Shown here one piece after another: positions 10,805 through 23,000 of a DNA stretch of 64,000 nucleotides. This stretch comes from Azolla caroliniana (Eukaryota; Polypodiophyta). The notes under the pieces were generated by a model. That model was not told the DNA's origin, did not search any database, and saw only the letters and a program-made list of their open reading frames with translations. Both the position numbers and the translations under genes were made by a program. The stretch spans positions 19,406,001 to 19,470,000 of the forward strand of contig JBHGNT010000005.1 in NCBI GenBank assembly GCA_043228905.1, given 5' to 3'. Every line of letters starts with the position of its first letter. Positions within the stretch are counted from its first letter, which is position 1.

Positions 10805-11165
10805 GCCTGATGCTTAAATGTACGTATCACTGGACTCAAGGAAGGTGCATCTCTTGATGAAGATGCATAAACACTTGGGAAAATGTTAGGGTACACATAG
10901 GCCCTACCAAAGACTTGGAGGGTCGGACGTGACACAACTAGGAAGAGAGCCTTAGTCTTTTAGTTTAAACACTAGGAATCTAGAATCACATTTTTTAAGA
11001 AGAGACTACTAGATTAGGTAGGGACCAAATCTACCTAGCTGAAAACCTCACCAAGATGCAAATTGAGCACCACAAAAGTTGTATGCCATGAGTTATGCAA
11101 GCTCGTAAAGAAGGGCATCGCGTCTTTTACGAAGACAGATGAGTGACAATAAATGACCACGCTAC
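10805..11165 (+). other. inter-ORF spacer of the LINE, decayed
   Basis: No recognisable coding sequence. It lies between the coiled-coil ORF and the endonuclease remnant and probably belonged to the end of ORF1 and the spacer. Confidence 0.35.
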
Positions 11166-11169
11166 CAAC

Positions 11170-12212
11170 TGACGGCGCGTGACCCATGTGACAAAAAATA
11201 AAATTAGGATGACTTTATGGAATTGTAACGACGCACTTTGGACACACCTTGGCCGCCTAGAGGAGATTTTAAAGGTACTAGATATACTTTTCTTAGTGAA
11301 ACACACCAAAGCCCAAATAGAGGACTCCCATGAGTTGAAGGATTTCATTGGGAGTTCGTAACGTTGTCACACTACTAGAGGATTCGGAGGTGTTGCAATA
11401 TTGTTTTAGAGAGAGCTACATAATAGGATAGAAATACTAAGGACAAACCTAGAAGCCTGTTTTATGTGGGTGTCTTCACTAGCAAGGACCAAGCAATATT
11501 TATCGCCATTTGTTATTTTCCCTCGAAAGGATCCCATTATAATATGGTTGGAGAAGCGAGATTAGTTGATGAAGGAGTGCAACATGGGCCCTCTTCATAC
11601 AAAGATTTATAAGATGACATAATCCGATGATCTTCTGAAGGAGAAGTCTTCCTCATAGGAGATTTCAATGCAAGAACCCAATCCCAACAATGCACAATAT
11701 TTCAAATGGATAGAAACCTAGAAATGGAAAATGTCAATCCTTTAGCCATAGGCATGACACATAGATCAAATGATCAAGGTGCGGATGCCACGAGCTTTGG
11801 CCATCATTTGCTCGAACTTCGTAGTTGGCACCAGATGATCATATATAATGGTTTAGCCAAGTTGCTAGGCTCGGAAGAGCTCACATGTTTTCCACGTGGA
11901 GGAGGGGAAAGCACAATTGATTATCTAATAGGACGCCTTGAAGCTACCCACACGATTAACTCCTTCCAGGTGACCCCATGTCCTATTGGCACAGACCTTA
12001 GGTTCTTATACTTTGAGCTAAAATGCGATATCTCCAATGCCACCGACTCTAGTCAACCAAGTCATCACACCACAATACATTTCACACATGAGCTCTTTGA
12101 CATCTACTCTCAACATGTTCAGGCCCATCTCTCCTCTCTTTGATTCCTCCTTGCCTTTAGAAAACCTTACTACAAAACTCACACACATCCTTCACTCCGC
12201 AACAAACATGTT
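11170..12212 (+). pseudogene. LINE ORF2 endonuclease (APE-like) remnant
   Basis: Translated pieces in shifting frames resemble an exonuclease-endonuclease-phosphatase domain: MTLWNCNDALWTHLGRLEEI at the start (near 11209), a phosphodiesterase-type GDFNART near 11660-11680, then GHHLLELRSWHQMIIYNGL and FPRGGGESTIDYLI around 11800-11930. Frames change several times and stops occur, so it is inactive. In a live LINE this domain nicks target DNA to prime reverse transcription. The frame at the end (HSATNM) continues after the transposon insertion, at 16222. Confidence 0.7.
12205..12212 (+). repeat. 8-bp target duplication AACATGTT (left)
   Basis: The same 8 bases follow the element at 16214-16221. 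Removing the insert plus one copy restores a continuous LINE reading frame (SATNM then LAITSF). Confidence 0.8.
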
Positions 12213-13764
12213 CGCGTTCACAAGTTGAAGGATCACGCATTCCACTTATAGATTCTTTTTATAATCTTGCGATTTTAGGCGATTTTCAGAAACTTGATAC
12301 ACCAGTATCACATGTTTTAAATAGCATATAAAATTTGCTGATTTTTGAGATTTAACAAGTGTCAAAATGATAATTTCTAAAATTGAATAGTTTTTAAATA
12401 AATGTTTAAACATTGTCGGTTTGCAGATATAAAATGTAGTTAACTTAAAGACAATCACAATGGTTAACTAAGGCACAAGTTAAGATTAATGGTTTCACCA
12501 TGTTGAGGAGATGTAGGTTCCAGAAGTGGAAGTGACATCTATTGTTAGTAAAAATGTTTTAAGTATAAGAGGTAACACCATATCCTTAGTGTCATCGCCT
12601 ATAAATTTAGTGCTCATCAACATCCATAAATTCAAAACTCAAGAAATGTAAACAATATTCATAAACAGTTATGATAATTTCACAACTCCAAAAATGTAGG
12701 CAATATTCATAAATTGTCAAACTTAGACGTGAACATTAATATATCAATTTGAACATATCACATAGAACACCGGGTCATTTGAAACAGATAATATGTCGCA
12801 TTCTCTTTTTCATATATTAGTGAGATGTTAAAAAATGCCTTATTTAAGCAGAATTTCGAAAAGGCACGATGCATGCGTATGTGGTTTATGAAAACATTGC
12901 GAAAAATAGAACTAACTAATATCACGTCAGGGTATCCACATTGCTCTCCTCTTCTTCCTTTTGAGAACTCCCCTACAAAATTTGTGCAATAGTATCTACT
13001 CCACATAGCTAACAATGATAGGGTCCTCAAATAGCTCGTTGACAAAATCAATAATCTCCCTAGGTTCAGCAGCTAATGAAGGAATAGGTTCATGAGATGC
13101 AGATTGAAAAGATTAAGGCTTTAATCCTCATGTTAATGAAACTCACATGCTCATAATTTTTTTAAAGTGCAACAGTATTTCTAAATAGCTTCAATGAAGA
13201 TGCAGATGGAGTACAAATTAACAATTGAAAATGAAGATTGCTTTAACTAAACATAAACTATATTGATTTCTAAAGGCATAGCAAATAAAGTTATAATAAT
13301 TTACACGAGTCGAATCTAGTATCCAATCTCCTTCATTGGAGAACATTTCAAATGACAAATATCATTCATGGGAAAATCAAAATTCTCCATGTAAGATAAA
13401 TATTCCTTACTAAGCAAGGTTTTCTATCCCATGGCAATGAGATCTCAAGGCCTATGCTATAGAGTATCCTTGGTCCATGCTATGGAATACGACAATTCTC
13501 CATAAGGATATTGTCGTTAACTGTGCGAAATATTTTGCCATCTTCTCAAGTTGTTTGAACATAAATGGTTCATAATTGTATGTTGATCCAACCATACAAA
13601 ATCCTTATGGTATGTCAACAATCAATAATATGTATTCCTTCATTAGCAGTGTGTATCATGTCAGCCACATCACCACAATAGACATTATAGTAAATCATGG
13701 GTGATATCCTTTTTGTGGCTAAATTTCTTAAAAGTGCCAGCATCTTCTACACCATATGCCTTCA

Positions 13765-14046
13765 CTAAACGGTAGTCCTTTTCATTCCATGTTCTTTCAA
13801 AATGTGCAAGAAATGATGTAGGAAAATCAAGAATATCTTTAACTCTCTCGGTTTCTCACTATCATTATCTCGGTATATCATTGTTGAACAATATTTCTTT
13901 GCTCTTTGACTATACGTGGCTTCCTTAAGTTGAGTAGATTCTAAAGGTGAGCCTCGATTATTCAAACAAATTTTCTTAACTATACGCTCATCTTGATTTT
14001 CAGTTGACCTTGTAACCACAAGATTGAAAAATATAGAGAAACTCAA
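13765..14046 (-). pseudogene. unrecognised coding remnant inside the TIR transposon
   Basis: A 93-codon minus-strand frame, rich in charged residues, sits inside the 4.0-kb transposon. In a neighbouring frame downstream there is a plausible protein-like stretch containing LAHFERTWNEKDY. Frame changes and stops suggest a decayed transposase or a captured gene fragment. No family can be named. Confidence 0.25.
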
Positions 14047-14357
14047 TTATATGAACCAATAAGTAATTTCTAACAACTTATATGTTTAAAGACAGATTAA
14101 CTTGAGAAAAGGGCTCTAAATGCCAAAAAGAGACAGGTAGATGCGAAATATCCCAAAAATTAATGAATTTTTGTTAAATAATATGCGAAACAAACACTAA
14201 ATAGTGCAATAAAAACACTACCATCAAACAAATTTTGTAATGGAAAATCTTGGAAAAAAATAGAATTTCATTACAAAAATAGAGATTATTTGTGAAAATA
14301 TACAATTTATTAAGGAACTCGATAATTTTAATAGTAAAACAGATACTTCGTAGTACA

Positions 14358-14820
14358 ATTCGATACAATGTATCGAGTTCATGTTGAAAACTCAATTTTT
14401 TACATCAACTCAATGCATTGCATCGAGTTCATGTAAAAAATAAAGTTTTCAACATGAACTCAATAAAATGTATCGAATTCATGTTTAAAGTTTTATTTTT
14501 ATTATTTTTTGTTTTTAAATATATATTTTTTGAGCTTGATTGATGAAAAAACCAATTTTTTCATCGCAATTTGATATAATGTATCGAATTCATATTTAAA
14601 GTTTTTTTCTCGAAAAATTCATACTTTAAACATGAACTCGATACATTGTATCGAATTGTGAGGAAAACTTTGGTTTTTTCATTAGCTCAAGCTCAAAAGA
14701 AATTCTTTTTTTTTAAATCCCCCCAAAAAAACTCTGAACATGAATTCAATACATTGTATCAAATTGTGATGAAAACTCTGTTTTTTACATCAACTCAATA
14801 AAATGTATCGAGTTCATGTT
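14358..14820. repeat. dispersed palindromic repeats (TCGATACA-TGTATCGA type)
   Basis: At least seven variants of a self-complementary motif around TCGATACATTGTATCGA, usually followed by a GTTCATGTT-like tail, lie near 14360, 14410, 14455, 14575, 14635, 14745 and 14795. Both orientations of the tail occur, so longer hairpins are possible. Confidence 0.7.
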
Positions 14821-15020
14821 TAAAAATGTTCTTTTTTCCTCGAATTGTACTAAAATCTTTGTTTTTACAAGAGAAAAAGAAGCATATCGATAATGCAAAT
14901 AAGTATGTTGCACAAGATATCTTCTGGTGAACATGTTCTTCATTGATCAACAAAAAACCATTAATAATTGTGTCGATGGTAATTGGATCTTGCAAATGCC
15001 GTCTACATGGTGTATAAAAT

Positions 15021-15335
15021 AGGGAAAAGTACCAAGATACCCCTGGAAGTTCATCTATTTACCATAATGCCCCTAGAAGTTCCAAATTTACCAAACTACC
15101 CCTATGTCCAAAAAAATACACTTTATAAAGTAATTATACACTCAAATCTACAAGCCCTATTTACCAGAATACCCTTAAAACACACATTTCTTTACTTAAG
15201 AGATTCTTTGGGTCCTTTGTACTTACTTTATAAAGTGTATTTTTTTGGACATAGGGGTAGTTTGGTAAATTTGGAACTTCCAGGGGCATTCCGGTAAATA
15301 GGCGAACTTCCAAGGGTATCTTGGTACTTTTCCCT
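15021..15335. mobile_element. 315-bp foldback MITE
   Basis: Ends are AGGGAAAAGTACCAAGATAC and its reverse complement. The inverted arms run about 113 bp each, roughly 90 percent identical by eye, around a short centre. A 7-bp duplication ATAAAAT flanks it (15014-15020 and 15336-15342). It is nested in the 4.0-kb TIR transposon and has no coding capacity. Confidence 0.85.
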
Positions 15336-16213
15336 ATAAAATATTCTTATGGTTCTCAATCACCACTTCAAGAACTTAATGTTGATCTTCATAGTTTGGT
15401 CCATCCACAACAGAGAAACATTTATGTGGAACCAAGGATGAAAACATGAGCATAACTCAGGTGACAAGGAAACTTGCAAGAACTCAAGGTGGGGATATTA
15501 ATAGCTACACATGTAGATAGCCATGACCTAGGGCACCAATTCTGGATTGGTAAAGTTTTGGACATGGTGATGCATTAAAGCTTTTAATACATCTATCATT
15601 GACATTAATGAGGTGGATATCATTGTGTATGACTTTACATTGACAAAAGTTGGACGTTTAAGGAAGACAATGATAGACATAATAAAATAGAAATTACTAA
15701 GTCTAGAATATGTCTAATATTGAAGGTGAACAAGATTTAGTGCACACAATTTGGAGACACCATTTGGTGAAGACAATGATTTGATTGGTACATTTAAAAA
15801 TGAGGGGGAAGAGTCACAATTGTATATTAGCTATAGTAGTGATTCTCATGAAAGGGGTGATCATAGTGATGTAAATAACTCCTGAATGTATTTTTTGTGC
15901 AACGATATATAACAAATTTAAATAACATTTTATCGAATGATATAAAAAATTTGATTGTTTTGAAATCTTTTTCTTTTGAATTCTTTAAGATCTAAAAACT
16001 TATTAGTTGTCATTTTTCCTTAAAAATACACAAAGTTACTTTTCGTATTTGATCAAAATTTAACATTTTTCAATTTTACCAAATGGTGAAAATTTTAACT
16101 TTTTCATCAACTTTTTGAGAACGTGTGATACTAGTATTAAGGTGTTTTGTGAAATGGCCAAAAAAACCCCAAAATCAGACGGAATATTCCTTATCCTTCC
16201 ACTTGTGAACGCG

Positions 16214-16221
16214 AACATGTT
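16214..16221 (+). repeat. 8-bp target duplication AACATGTT (right)
   Basis: Matches 12205-12212. See the transposon entry. Confidence 0.8.
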
Positions 16222-17620
16222 AGCAATTACCAGTTTCCCATATACGAAACACTCCAATCAAGATAGAATAGGGCCTATGCCACAAAATAGATGGCATGAT
16301 GAGGATTGTAGAGACTTATATAGACAACTTAAAGTATCCCGACTCAGTGGTACTATTACCTCAATACATGCTCACTAAGAAATGCACAAGATGACACGTT
16401 GTAAGAGACGAGTGTGGGAGACATCTCAATATTGGGAACTCTACCATATTCTCATGAGTAGCAATTGCACCACTACATGGAAGAGACTACGGGAACCAAG
16501 ACCACACACAACCATCAAGGTTCCCAACACTTGGCACATATAGAGAGAGAGACTTTAGCAAGTCCTAAGGCAGCCACCCATTCCCATGCCTTCTACACCC
16601 CGACCTACCATGGGGACACTTTTCACGACTTGGAGGGTCATGAAGGTCATAAATAAATTGCAACATAGGAAGTTCATGGACCATAGGATTGCTAGGAGAA
16701 CACATAATATATGTGTCAGTGCTAATAACTCCTTTTCTAACTCTAATATTTAATCATGCTCTCGCCGATGGTTTTCAACATAGTGGACTGTGAATATAGT
16801 GGCCCCCATACATGAAGGAGGGGATCCCCTGAACCCAAATAACATATATGATCATCATGATAGGTCATACACTCGCTAAATTATATGGTGCAATAATGGA
16901 AGAAGAGCTCAACGATTATATGGAGACCTTAAGTCTTAGAGCACCTGAACAGACTGGCTTTAGACATGCCTTCTCTACTATTGACCATATCTTCACACGT
17001 AGATGCTTAATTGATCAGGCAAAGGCTCGTAAGAAGAAGTTATATTATTGTTTTGGGGACTTCCGCAAAACCTTTGACACAATCCCTAAAGAGTGGTTGT
17101 TTGATAGGCTTAAAAGCTTGGAGATACCAGATGACATGATTTGGGCCATCTATGCACTTTATGAGCAAGTCTCCAGGTGTGTACGATGCCCAAGTGGCCT
17201 ATCCCACCTATCCAATTGCTTCACTAGCACCATTGGTGTAAAACAAGGTTGCCCCCTATCACCGACTCTTTTTGGGATCTACATTGATGAGATCACGGAT
17301 TTTATTGCTCATATGGTGAGGCAACATATTAGTCCTTGGGGGTACGCAAGTTAGTATCTTGCTCTATGTAGACGACATAGTTTTGCTCTCTGAGTTTGAA
17401 CACGGTCACCTACAAAGGCACCTTAATGCCTAAATGACTTTTGCGCACAATGAGGATTGGTAGTGAATTTAGGGAAAACTAAAGTCCTGATCTTTCACAC
17501 ACCGACTCGAGTTAGAACTAAGTGTCACCTAACCCTCTCTCATAAACCAGTTGATGTAGTTGGATCATATGTATATCTTGGAGTCACTTTAGTGCCCGCT
17601 CAGGTAAATTTTCGATGACA
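16222..17620 (+). pseudogene. LINE ORF2 reverse transcriptase remnant
   Basis: After the transposon the LINE frame continues with RWHDEDCRDLYRQL, and an open stretch at 16848-17354 carries the RT palm. It shows PEQTGFRHAFSTIDHIF, YYCFGDFRKTFDTIPKEWLF (motif A, near 17040-17110) and KQGCPLSPTLFGIYIDEI (17240-17300). The catalytic box LLYVDDIVLLSEF follows near 17360-17395, in a shifted frame. Several stops and frameshifts make it inactive. The enzyme would copy LINE RNA at the nicked target. It differs from the L1-type copy at 7089-9412. Confidence 0.8.
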
Positions 17621-17893
17621 TAGGAATCCAAAGATAGACTTACGAGAGGACACACATCCCTCTTACTCCTAGAGAGACAATGCCACCAAGCATACTGTCA
17701 AGAGCCACAGACTAAGGGGCGGCTCTTCGATTCATTAGTGACCCCTTCCCTCATGTATGCATAAGTGGTTTGGGCTCCAGGGCTACCATCTTTCATGTGG
17801 ATGCAATTAGAGAGACCATTGGTGATGATGTTATCACGTCAACTCTGAAGCAAATCAATAGTACCACATGACATTATTTGAGTTGAGTTCACT

Positions 17894-18592
17894 TTGCCGC
17901 CGATGTTAGTAGAAACACTTTTTAAACTTGTAGTCTTTATTCATACGATACATAGCCAACCACAAGATAAGATATCTCGTCAAGCTTTTGAGGCATCTCG
18001 ATCACTCTATGAGTCTGGATATACTAGCTCTTGGTATAGCAGGATGGTGAGTTGGCTTCTTGCAAATGGCATAGACATTAATAACCTACCTCCCCCCAAG
18101 TATAATCACGATATTGATAAAACTTTAATCTCTCATGAGTACCGTAATAAAGTAATACGCCAAGAAATATGGCAAATTTACACTTGGTATAAATGGATCA
18201 CCCCACTAGAGCCACTCCCATCTAAAATGTTGTACTATAAGGAACACTTCATGCACTTCTCTAAGTTAGGTTTTGTTACACGACCAAAATATCTAGATAC
18301 ATTCTTACCAAATGCACTAAAGTTTGTTGTTGGACAACTTAGAATATCCTCTTACCAACTTGAGATTGAGAATGGTCGTACTAATGGAGTCCTTAGAGAG
18401 GAAAGGATATGTAGATTATGTCACATAGAGATAGAGGATGAGTACCACTTTACATGGAAGCGTCCAACTTACGCCGAGATAAGGGAAAATTACCAAGACA
18501 TACTCGGACCCTCTCCCACCCTCTCCAAACAATTAGATACTCTAGATATAAAGAAATTAGGTAGATATATCTTAGAGCTAAAACAACATTGA
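17894..18592 (+). pseudogene. LINE ORF2 C-terminal region with Cys-His finger
   Basis: An open frame of 232 codons runs to a TGA at 18590-18592. Near the end it has ICRLCHIEIEDEYHFTWKRP, in which C-x2-C followed by H fits the C-terminal finger of many LINE ORF2 proteins, with the last cysteine apparently changed. It follows the RT remnant on the same strand, in a different frame. Only about 20 bp separate its stop from the copia B insertion, so this is the true C-terminus of the LINE protein. It is open but cut off from its N-terminus. Confidence 0.7.
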
Positions 18593-18608
18593 GAGAATAA
18601 GCTACAAA

Positions 18609-18613
18609 ACATT
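18609..18613 (+). repeat. target duplication ACATT of copia B (left)
   Basis: The same five bases follow the 3' LTR at 24508-24512. Confidence 0.9.
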
Positions 18614-19006
18614 TGTTGAGCGGCAAGCTCAACCGGAGCCGGATCGGCTGAATAAGCCGGAGCCGGTAAGCGAGACGGATCGGGCGAAACAAATCGGTAT
18701 GACGGTGAGCAACCGAACCGGCAAGCAGTGGAGGCCGGGTGCAATCCGTAACCGGAAGTCCAATCGGAAGCCTAGTATAGGATAGACTACTAGGTAGCTA
18801 TAGTCTCGTAGTAAGTGTCAGATGCTCGTGTGAGCATTGAAGTACATGGTACTTCTGTCAGTCCCAAGAGGACTTGTATAAATAGTGCTACTTAGCACAG
18901 TGTGTATACAGAGTCTTGATATAATTTTGAAATTACGTTCTGCTCTCTCTGTCTCTCTCTGTGTGTTGTTCTCTGTTTTACACTTCCGCAAACACTTACG
19001 TTTACA
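18614..19006 (+). repeat. 5' LTR of copia B
   Basis: 393 bp, TGTTGAG to TTTACA, with TATAAATA at 18877-18884 and a CT-rich U5. It is nearly identical to the 3' LTR, which is 14 bp longer mainly because its CT microsatellite is longer. Confidence 0.95.
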
Positions 19007-19018
19007 TGGTATCAGAGC
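19007..19018 (+). other. primer binding site of copia B
   Basis: TGGTATCAGAGC directly abuts the 5' LTR and is complementary to the 3' end of plant initiator tRNA-Met, as in most copia elements. Confidence 0.95.
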
Positions 19019-19100
19019 GCGAGGGTTGAGAACCTCTACTGCAGACATTTACTCTTGAGAAGAAAACCCTAACAGGTCGAAAACAGACACAGTGGAAGAC

Positions 19101-20050
19101 ATGGATAGAGGTATGGATACGTCGCTCCCGGTGGAGAAGCTCGACAGGAGCAACTACGCATCCTGGTCTTACAAGATGCACCAGTACCTGCTTGGACACG
19201 GGTACTGGAGTTATGTCGAAGGAGCGAATGATGCGGCGCCAGACTCGGCACACAAGGACTTCCCGGTATGGGAATAGGCGGCAAGTAGGGTGATGTACTA
19301 CTTCGCGTCCAGTGTCGGCGATCAGCTGCTCAGCCACATCCGTGACGCCAAGACACCGAAGGATGCTTGGGGGAACCTGAAAAAGGTTTTCGCTGCAAGC
19401 ACCACTGCCTGGAAGCTGCAACTCAGACAGGAGTTGAGCAATGTTCGACAGAAGAACATGTCTGTGGCAGACTACACGGGCCGGATAAAGGAGATCTGTG
19501 ACTCGCTCGCCTCTATCAATGTTACCGTAGAGGAAGACGAGATGGTGCAGGTATGTCTCGGAGGCCTGGCATCCAAGTTCGGAGCGTTCCGAACTATGGT
19601 GTGTACAAGGGAGAATACCCCCTCATTCTTCGACTTACAGTCGATGCTCCTTGTAGAGGAGAACCATGCCGGTGCATCTAACAGTGCATCCCCGGACAGC
19701 TGAATGCTGTACACAGGAACGGATCGGCTCCATGGGCGTGGTGGAAGAGGTGAGTCGGCACACAATGGAGGCGGCCGGCAAGAGCAGGAACGGAGGCACT
19801 ATGAGCGTGCCGACAGCAGTTCTGGGACTTCCACAAGCAGGGGGAGTCAAGGCGGTGTCGGAGGCCGGCAAGACAAATCCGCTACGGAATGCTGGTACTG
19901 TGGCAAAAAAGGCCACAGGGAAAGCGAGTGCTGGAGAAAGCGTGCCGATTCGGACAAATCCGGATCCGGCAAGACCGGTAAGGATGGCCAGCAAAACTCG
20001 CACTACGCAAACGGATCAGAAGGATCCGGAACCGGAAAGGCCGGTAAGGG
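19101..20050 (+). pseudogene. copia B gag
   Basis: The ATG at 19101 is chosen because the frame (frame 0) is shared by all downstream gag and pol pieces. The N-terminus has VEKLDRSNYASWSYKM, a typical copia gag start. A UBN2-like capsid region follows, and a zinc knuckle CWYCGKKGHRESECW lies near 19890-19935. Stops at 19275-19277 and 19701-19703 break it; element A has GAG and AGA there. The protein would form the particle and bind RNA. The last part, rich in G, S and K, leads into protease without a frame change. Confidence 0.85.
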
Positions 20051-23000
20051 GCCAACCTTGGTGATGAATCACAAGGCAAACTCAATGAAGAAGACCACTT
20101 CCAAAACGGAGGAAGTGTGGTATGTTGATTCCGGCGCGTCAAACCACATGACGAGCCACAAAGAGTGGTTCTCCTTTCTGGAGAAACCAGATCAGCCAGG
20201 AGTAGTCAAAACCGGAGACGACACTCCTCACCCAATCATGCACGTCGGAGAAGTCCCTCTAAGCCACGTCGGACAGAAAGGGAAGCTGATGAACGTATTA
20301 CACGTTCCGACAATCACGAAGAACCTGGTGTCCGTTGGTCAGATTGTCGACCAGGGGATGCAGGTGCGGTTTACGCACCTCGGGTGCTTCATTGAGGATG
20401 AGGGCGAAGTCATTGCGCAAGGGCGCAGAGACGGGAGGATGTTTATCCTCAACACCAATGACTTTGGCACCGCTCTGTTCGCGAAATGACAGAAGGTCGA
20501 GTCGGACATCGACTTGTGGCACAAGCGGAGGCTTGAAGACCTGCAAACGAAACAAGTCGTTTTCGGTTTGCCGAAGTTCAGCGGCCGGAGAGCCGAAATT
20601 TGTGAAGCCTGCCAACTTGGGAAGCAACACCGGCTTCCATTCCCCACCGAACGGAACCGGAGCCGTAACAAGCTCGATCTCATCCATTCGGATGTGTGGG
20701 GACTGGCACAAAGTGTAAGCCTTGGCGGGAGCCGATACTTCGTCTCCTTCATCGATGACTATACTCGACATACTTGGATCTACCTCATTGAGCGGAAGAG
20801 CGAAGTCTTCGACTGTTTCCGGAGCCTCCAGAAGATGGTGGAACGGGAATCGGAGAGGAACATCAAGTGCCTTCTGTCGGATGGCGGAAAGGAATATTTT
20901 TCCGGCCAATTCACTAGTTATCTGCAACAGAAGGGAATTCGGCGAGAGTTCAGCTGCAGATACACACCGGAGCAAAACGGTGTGGCTGAAAGGAAGAACC
21001 GGACACTCGTCGAAGCGGCAAGGACAATGCTGGAGGAGAAGAGCATGCCCCGGTTCTACTGGGCGGAGGCGGTCCGGACGGCCGTCTACATACAAAACCG
21101 CATTGGTGACAACGTGTCAGCTCATGAGCTGTATTTCGGGCGCAAGCCGAACTTAAGACACCTTCGGATATTCGGCAGCATAGCGTATGTGCATGTGCCG
21201 GATCAGAAGCGGAGGAAGCTGGATGCAAAATCGGAAAAATGCATCCTAGTCGGCTTTGCTCAAGAGCAAAAGGGGTATAAGTGCTATCACCCCCGGACGA
21301 AGGAAGTCTGAGTTAGCCGGGATGTCGAATTCGATGAATCGGCATCCTGGTACTCCGTACCGACTCCGACTTCCGATCCCGACCAGGCCAGTGAGCCTGA
21401 ATCAGCCCTGGAAGAGGATGATGAAGCCGGGACTCAAGATGAGAGTTCGGAATCGTTGCGGTTGAGTGGACCGAACGAGCGTCCGAGTCGGTTGGACCAG
21501 TCGGATGAAGAGACGGCAAGTGGTGGAGACTCTGCCGTGCTCTCACCGCGCAAGGAATCGAGGAAACGGTTCACGCGCAAAGAGAAGGGGAAGAGGAAGA
21601 TGCCAGAATTCGAAACCGGCAACGATGAGTTGGATCGGTGCGTATTCGACTCCGGAAAGGAGAAAGGCGGATCTTCGGCAACGAAGACCGAACTGGCCAA
21701 GAAGGGCCTCAAATCAGGTGACGGTGCGTTGCGCCGATCAACCCGCCAGAAGGATCCCGTCATGCGGTACGGGTACAATGAATACATGGCGCATCATTAT
21801 GCGTACATGACTAAGGTAACAGAAGTGCGTGAGCCGGAGAGCTACGCAGAAGTGGCAAAGGACGCAAATTGGCGTGCCGCTATGGACGAAGAAATGCGGG
21901 CACTCGATGCCAACGAAACTTGGGACCTAGTTGATCCTCCCCGTCACTATAAACCGATCGGATGCAAGTGGGTGTACAAGGTCAAGTACAACACCGACGG
22001 TTCTGTTAACCGGTACAAAGCCCGGTTAGTGGCGAAGGGATACGCGTAGACCCATGGAATCGACTACGACGAGACCTTCGCTCCTGTGGCGAAGATGACG
22101 ACGGTTCGTGTGGTACTGGCGGTTGCTGCGGCAAGGGGGTGGCATCTTCACCAGATGGATGTGACGAACATCTTCCTTCAAGGAGAGCTTGAAGAAGAAG
22201 TCTTTATGACTCAGTCCCCCGGATTTCAATCAGAGATGAACAAGTCGGCGGTATGCCGACTGAAGAAGTCGCGTTACGGCTTGAAGCAAGCCCCCCGAGC
22301 TTGGAACGTGAAGATCAGGCACCGGTTGCGTAAGCTGGGGTTTGCTGTCTCTAAGTCGGACTCTTCGTTGTTCATCCGACAAGGCTCTGATGGTCCGGTA
22401 TGTATACTCTTGTATGTGGATGATTTGGTCATCACCGGACCGGGTCTTCCCGAAATCAACCGCGTCAAGTCCCAGTTGTCGGACGCATTCGAAATGAAGG
22501 ACCTCGGGGACCTTCATTATTTTCTTGGGATCGAAGTGATCCGGACCCCCGACGGCATATTGCTCTCACAACGACATTACGTGTTGAATATGCTGTATAA
22601 GTTCGGCATGTCAGATTGCCGACCTGTCTCCACACCCTTGGACCGGAACCAGAAGCTCCGTCCCAACTCCGGACCGGCCTGCAATGAGAAACAGTTCCGA
22701 CAGGTTGTCGGAAGCCTGATCTACTTAACCATCACCCGACCCGACATTAGCTATCCGGTCGGCATGGTAAGTCAGTTCATGCAGAAGCCGACCGTGGAGC
22801 ACCTTCAGTGGGCGCAAAGAATATTACGGTATGTCAGCGGCACTAAGGACTGGGGACTGCTATACCGGCGAGGTATACCCAAAGAGCTTGTCGGTTACAC
22901 AGATGCTGACTGGGCCGGTGATGCGTCTGATCGCCGCTCCACTTCCGGATACATGTTCTCCATAGGTAGCGCGACCGTTGCGTGGAGCAGCAAGAAGAGT

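Larger units (their letters stand above)
12213..16213. mobile_element. 4.0-kb DNA transposon with long imperfect TIRs
   Basis: Terminal inverted repeats start CGCGTTCACAAGT-GAAGGAT at both ends, and weaker inverted similarity extends to about 120 bp (both arms contain an AGTATCACA motif). An 8-bp TSD flanks it and it splits the LINE cleanly. No intact transposase is present. Minus-strand frames at 12758-13051 and 13765-14046 are open, and translated pieces near 13700-13850 look protein-like, but I do not recognise them. The 8-bp duplication fits hAT or a Mutator-like element with one divergent base; TIR sequence alone does not decide. It is non-autonomous as it stands. Confidence 0.75.

Noticed and set aside
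12758-13051. Host gene inside the TIR transposon
   Set aside because: A 97-codon frame with no recognisable domain in AT-rich DNA; not supported as a gene.
18450-18744. Minus-strand frames over the B 5' LTR
   Set aside because: They cross the LINE stop and LTR boundary and have no homology; GC-rich LTR shadows.
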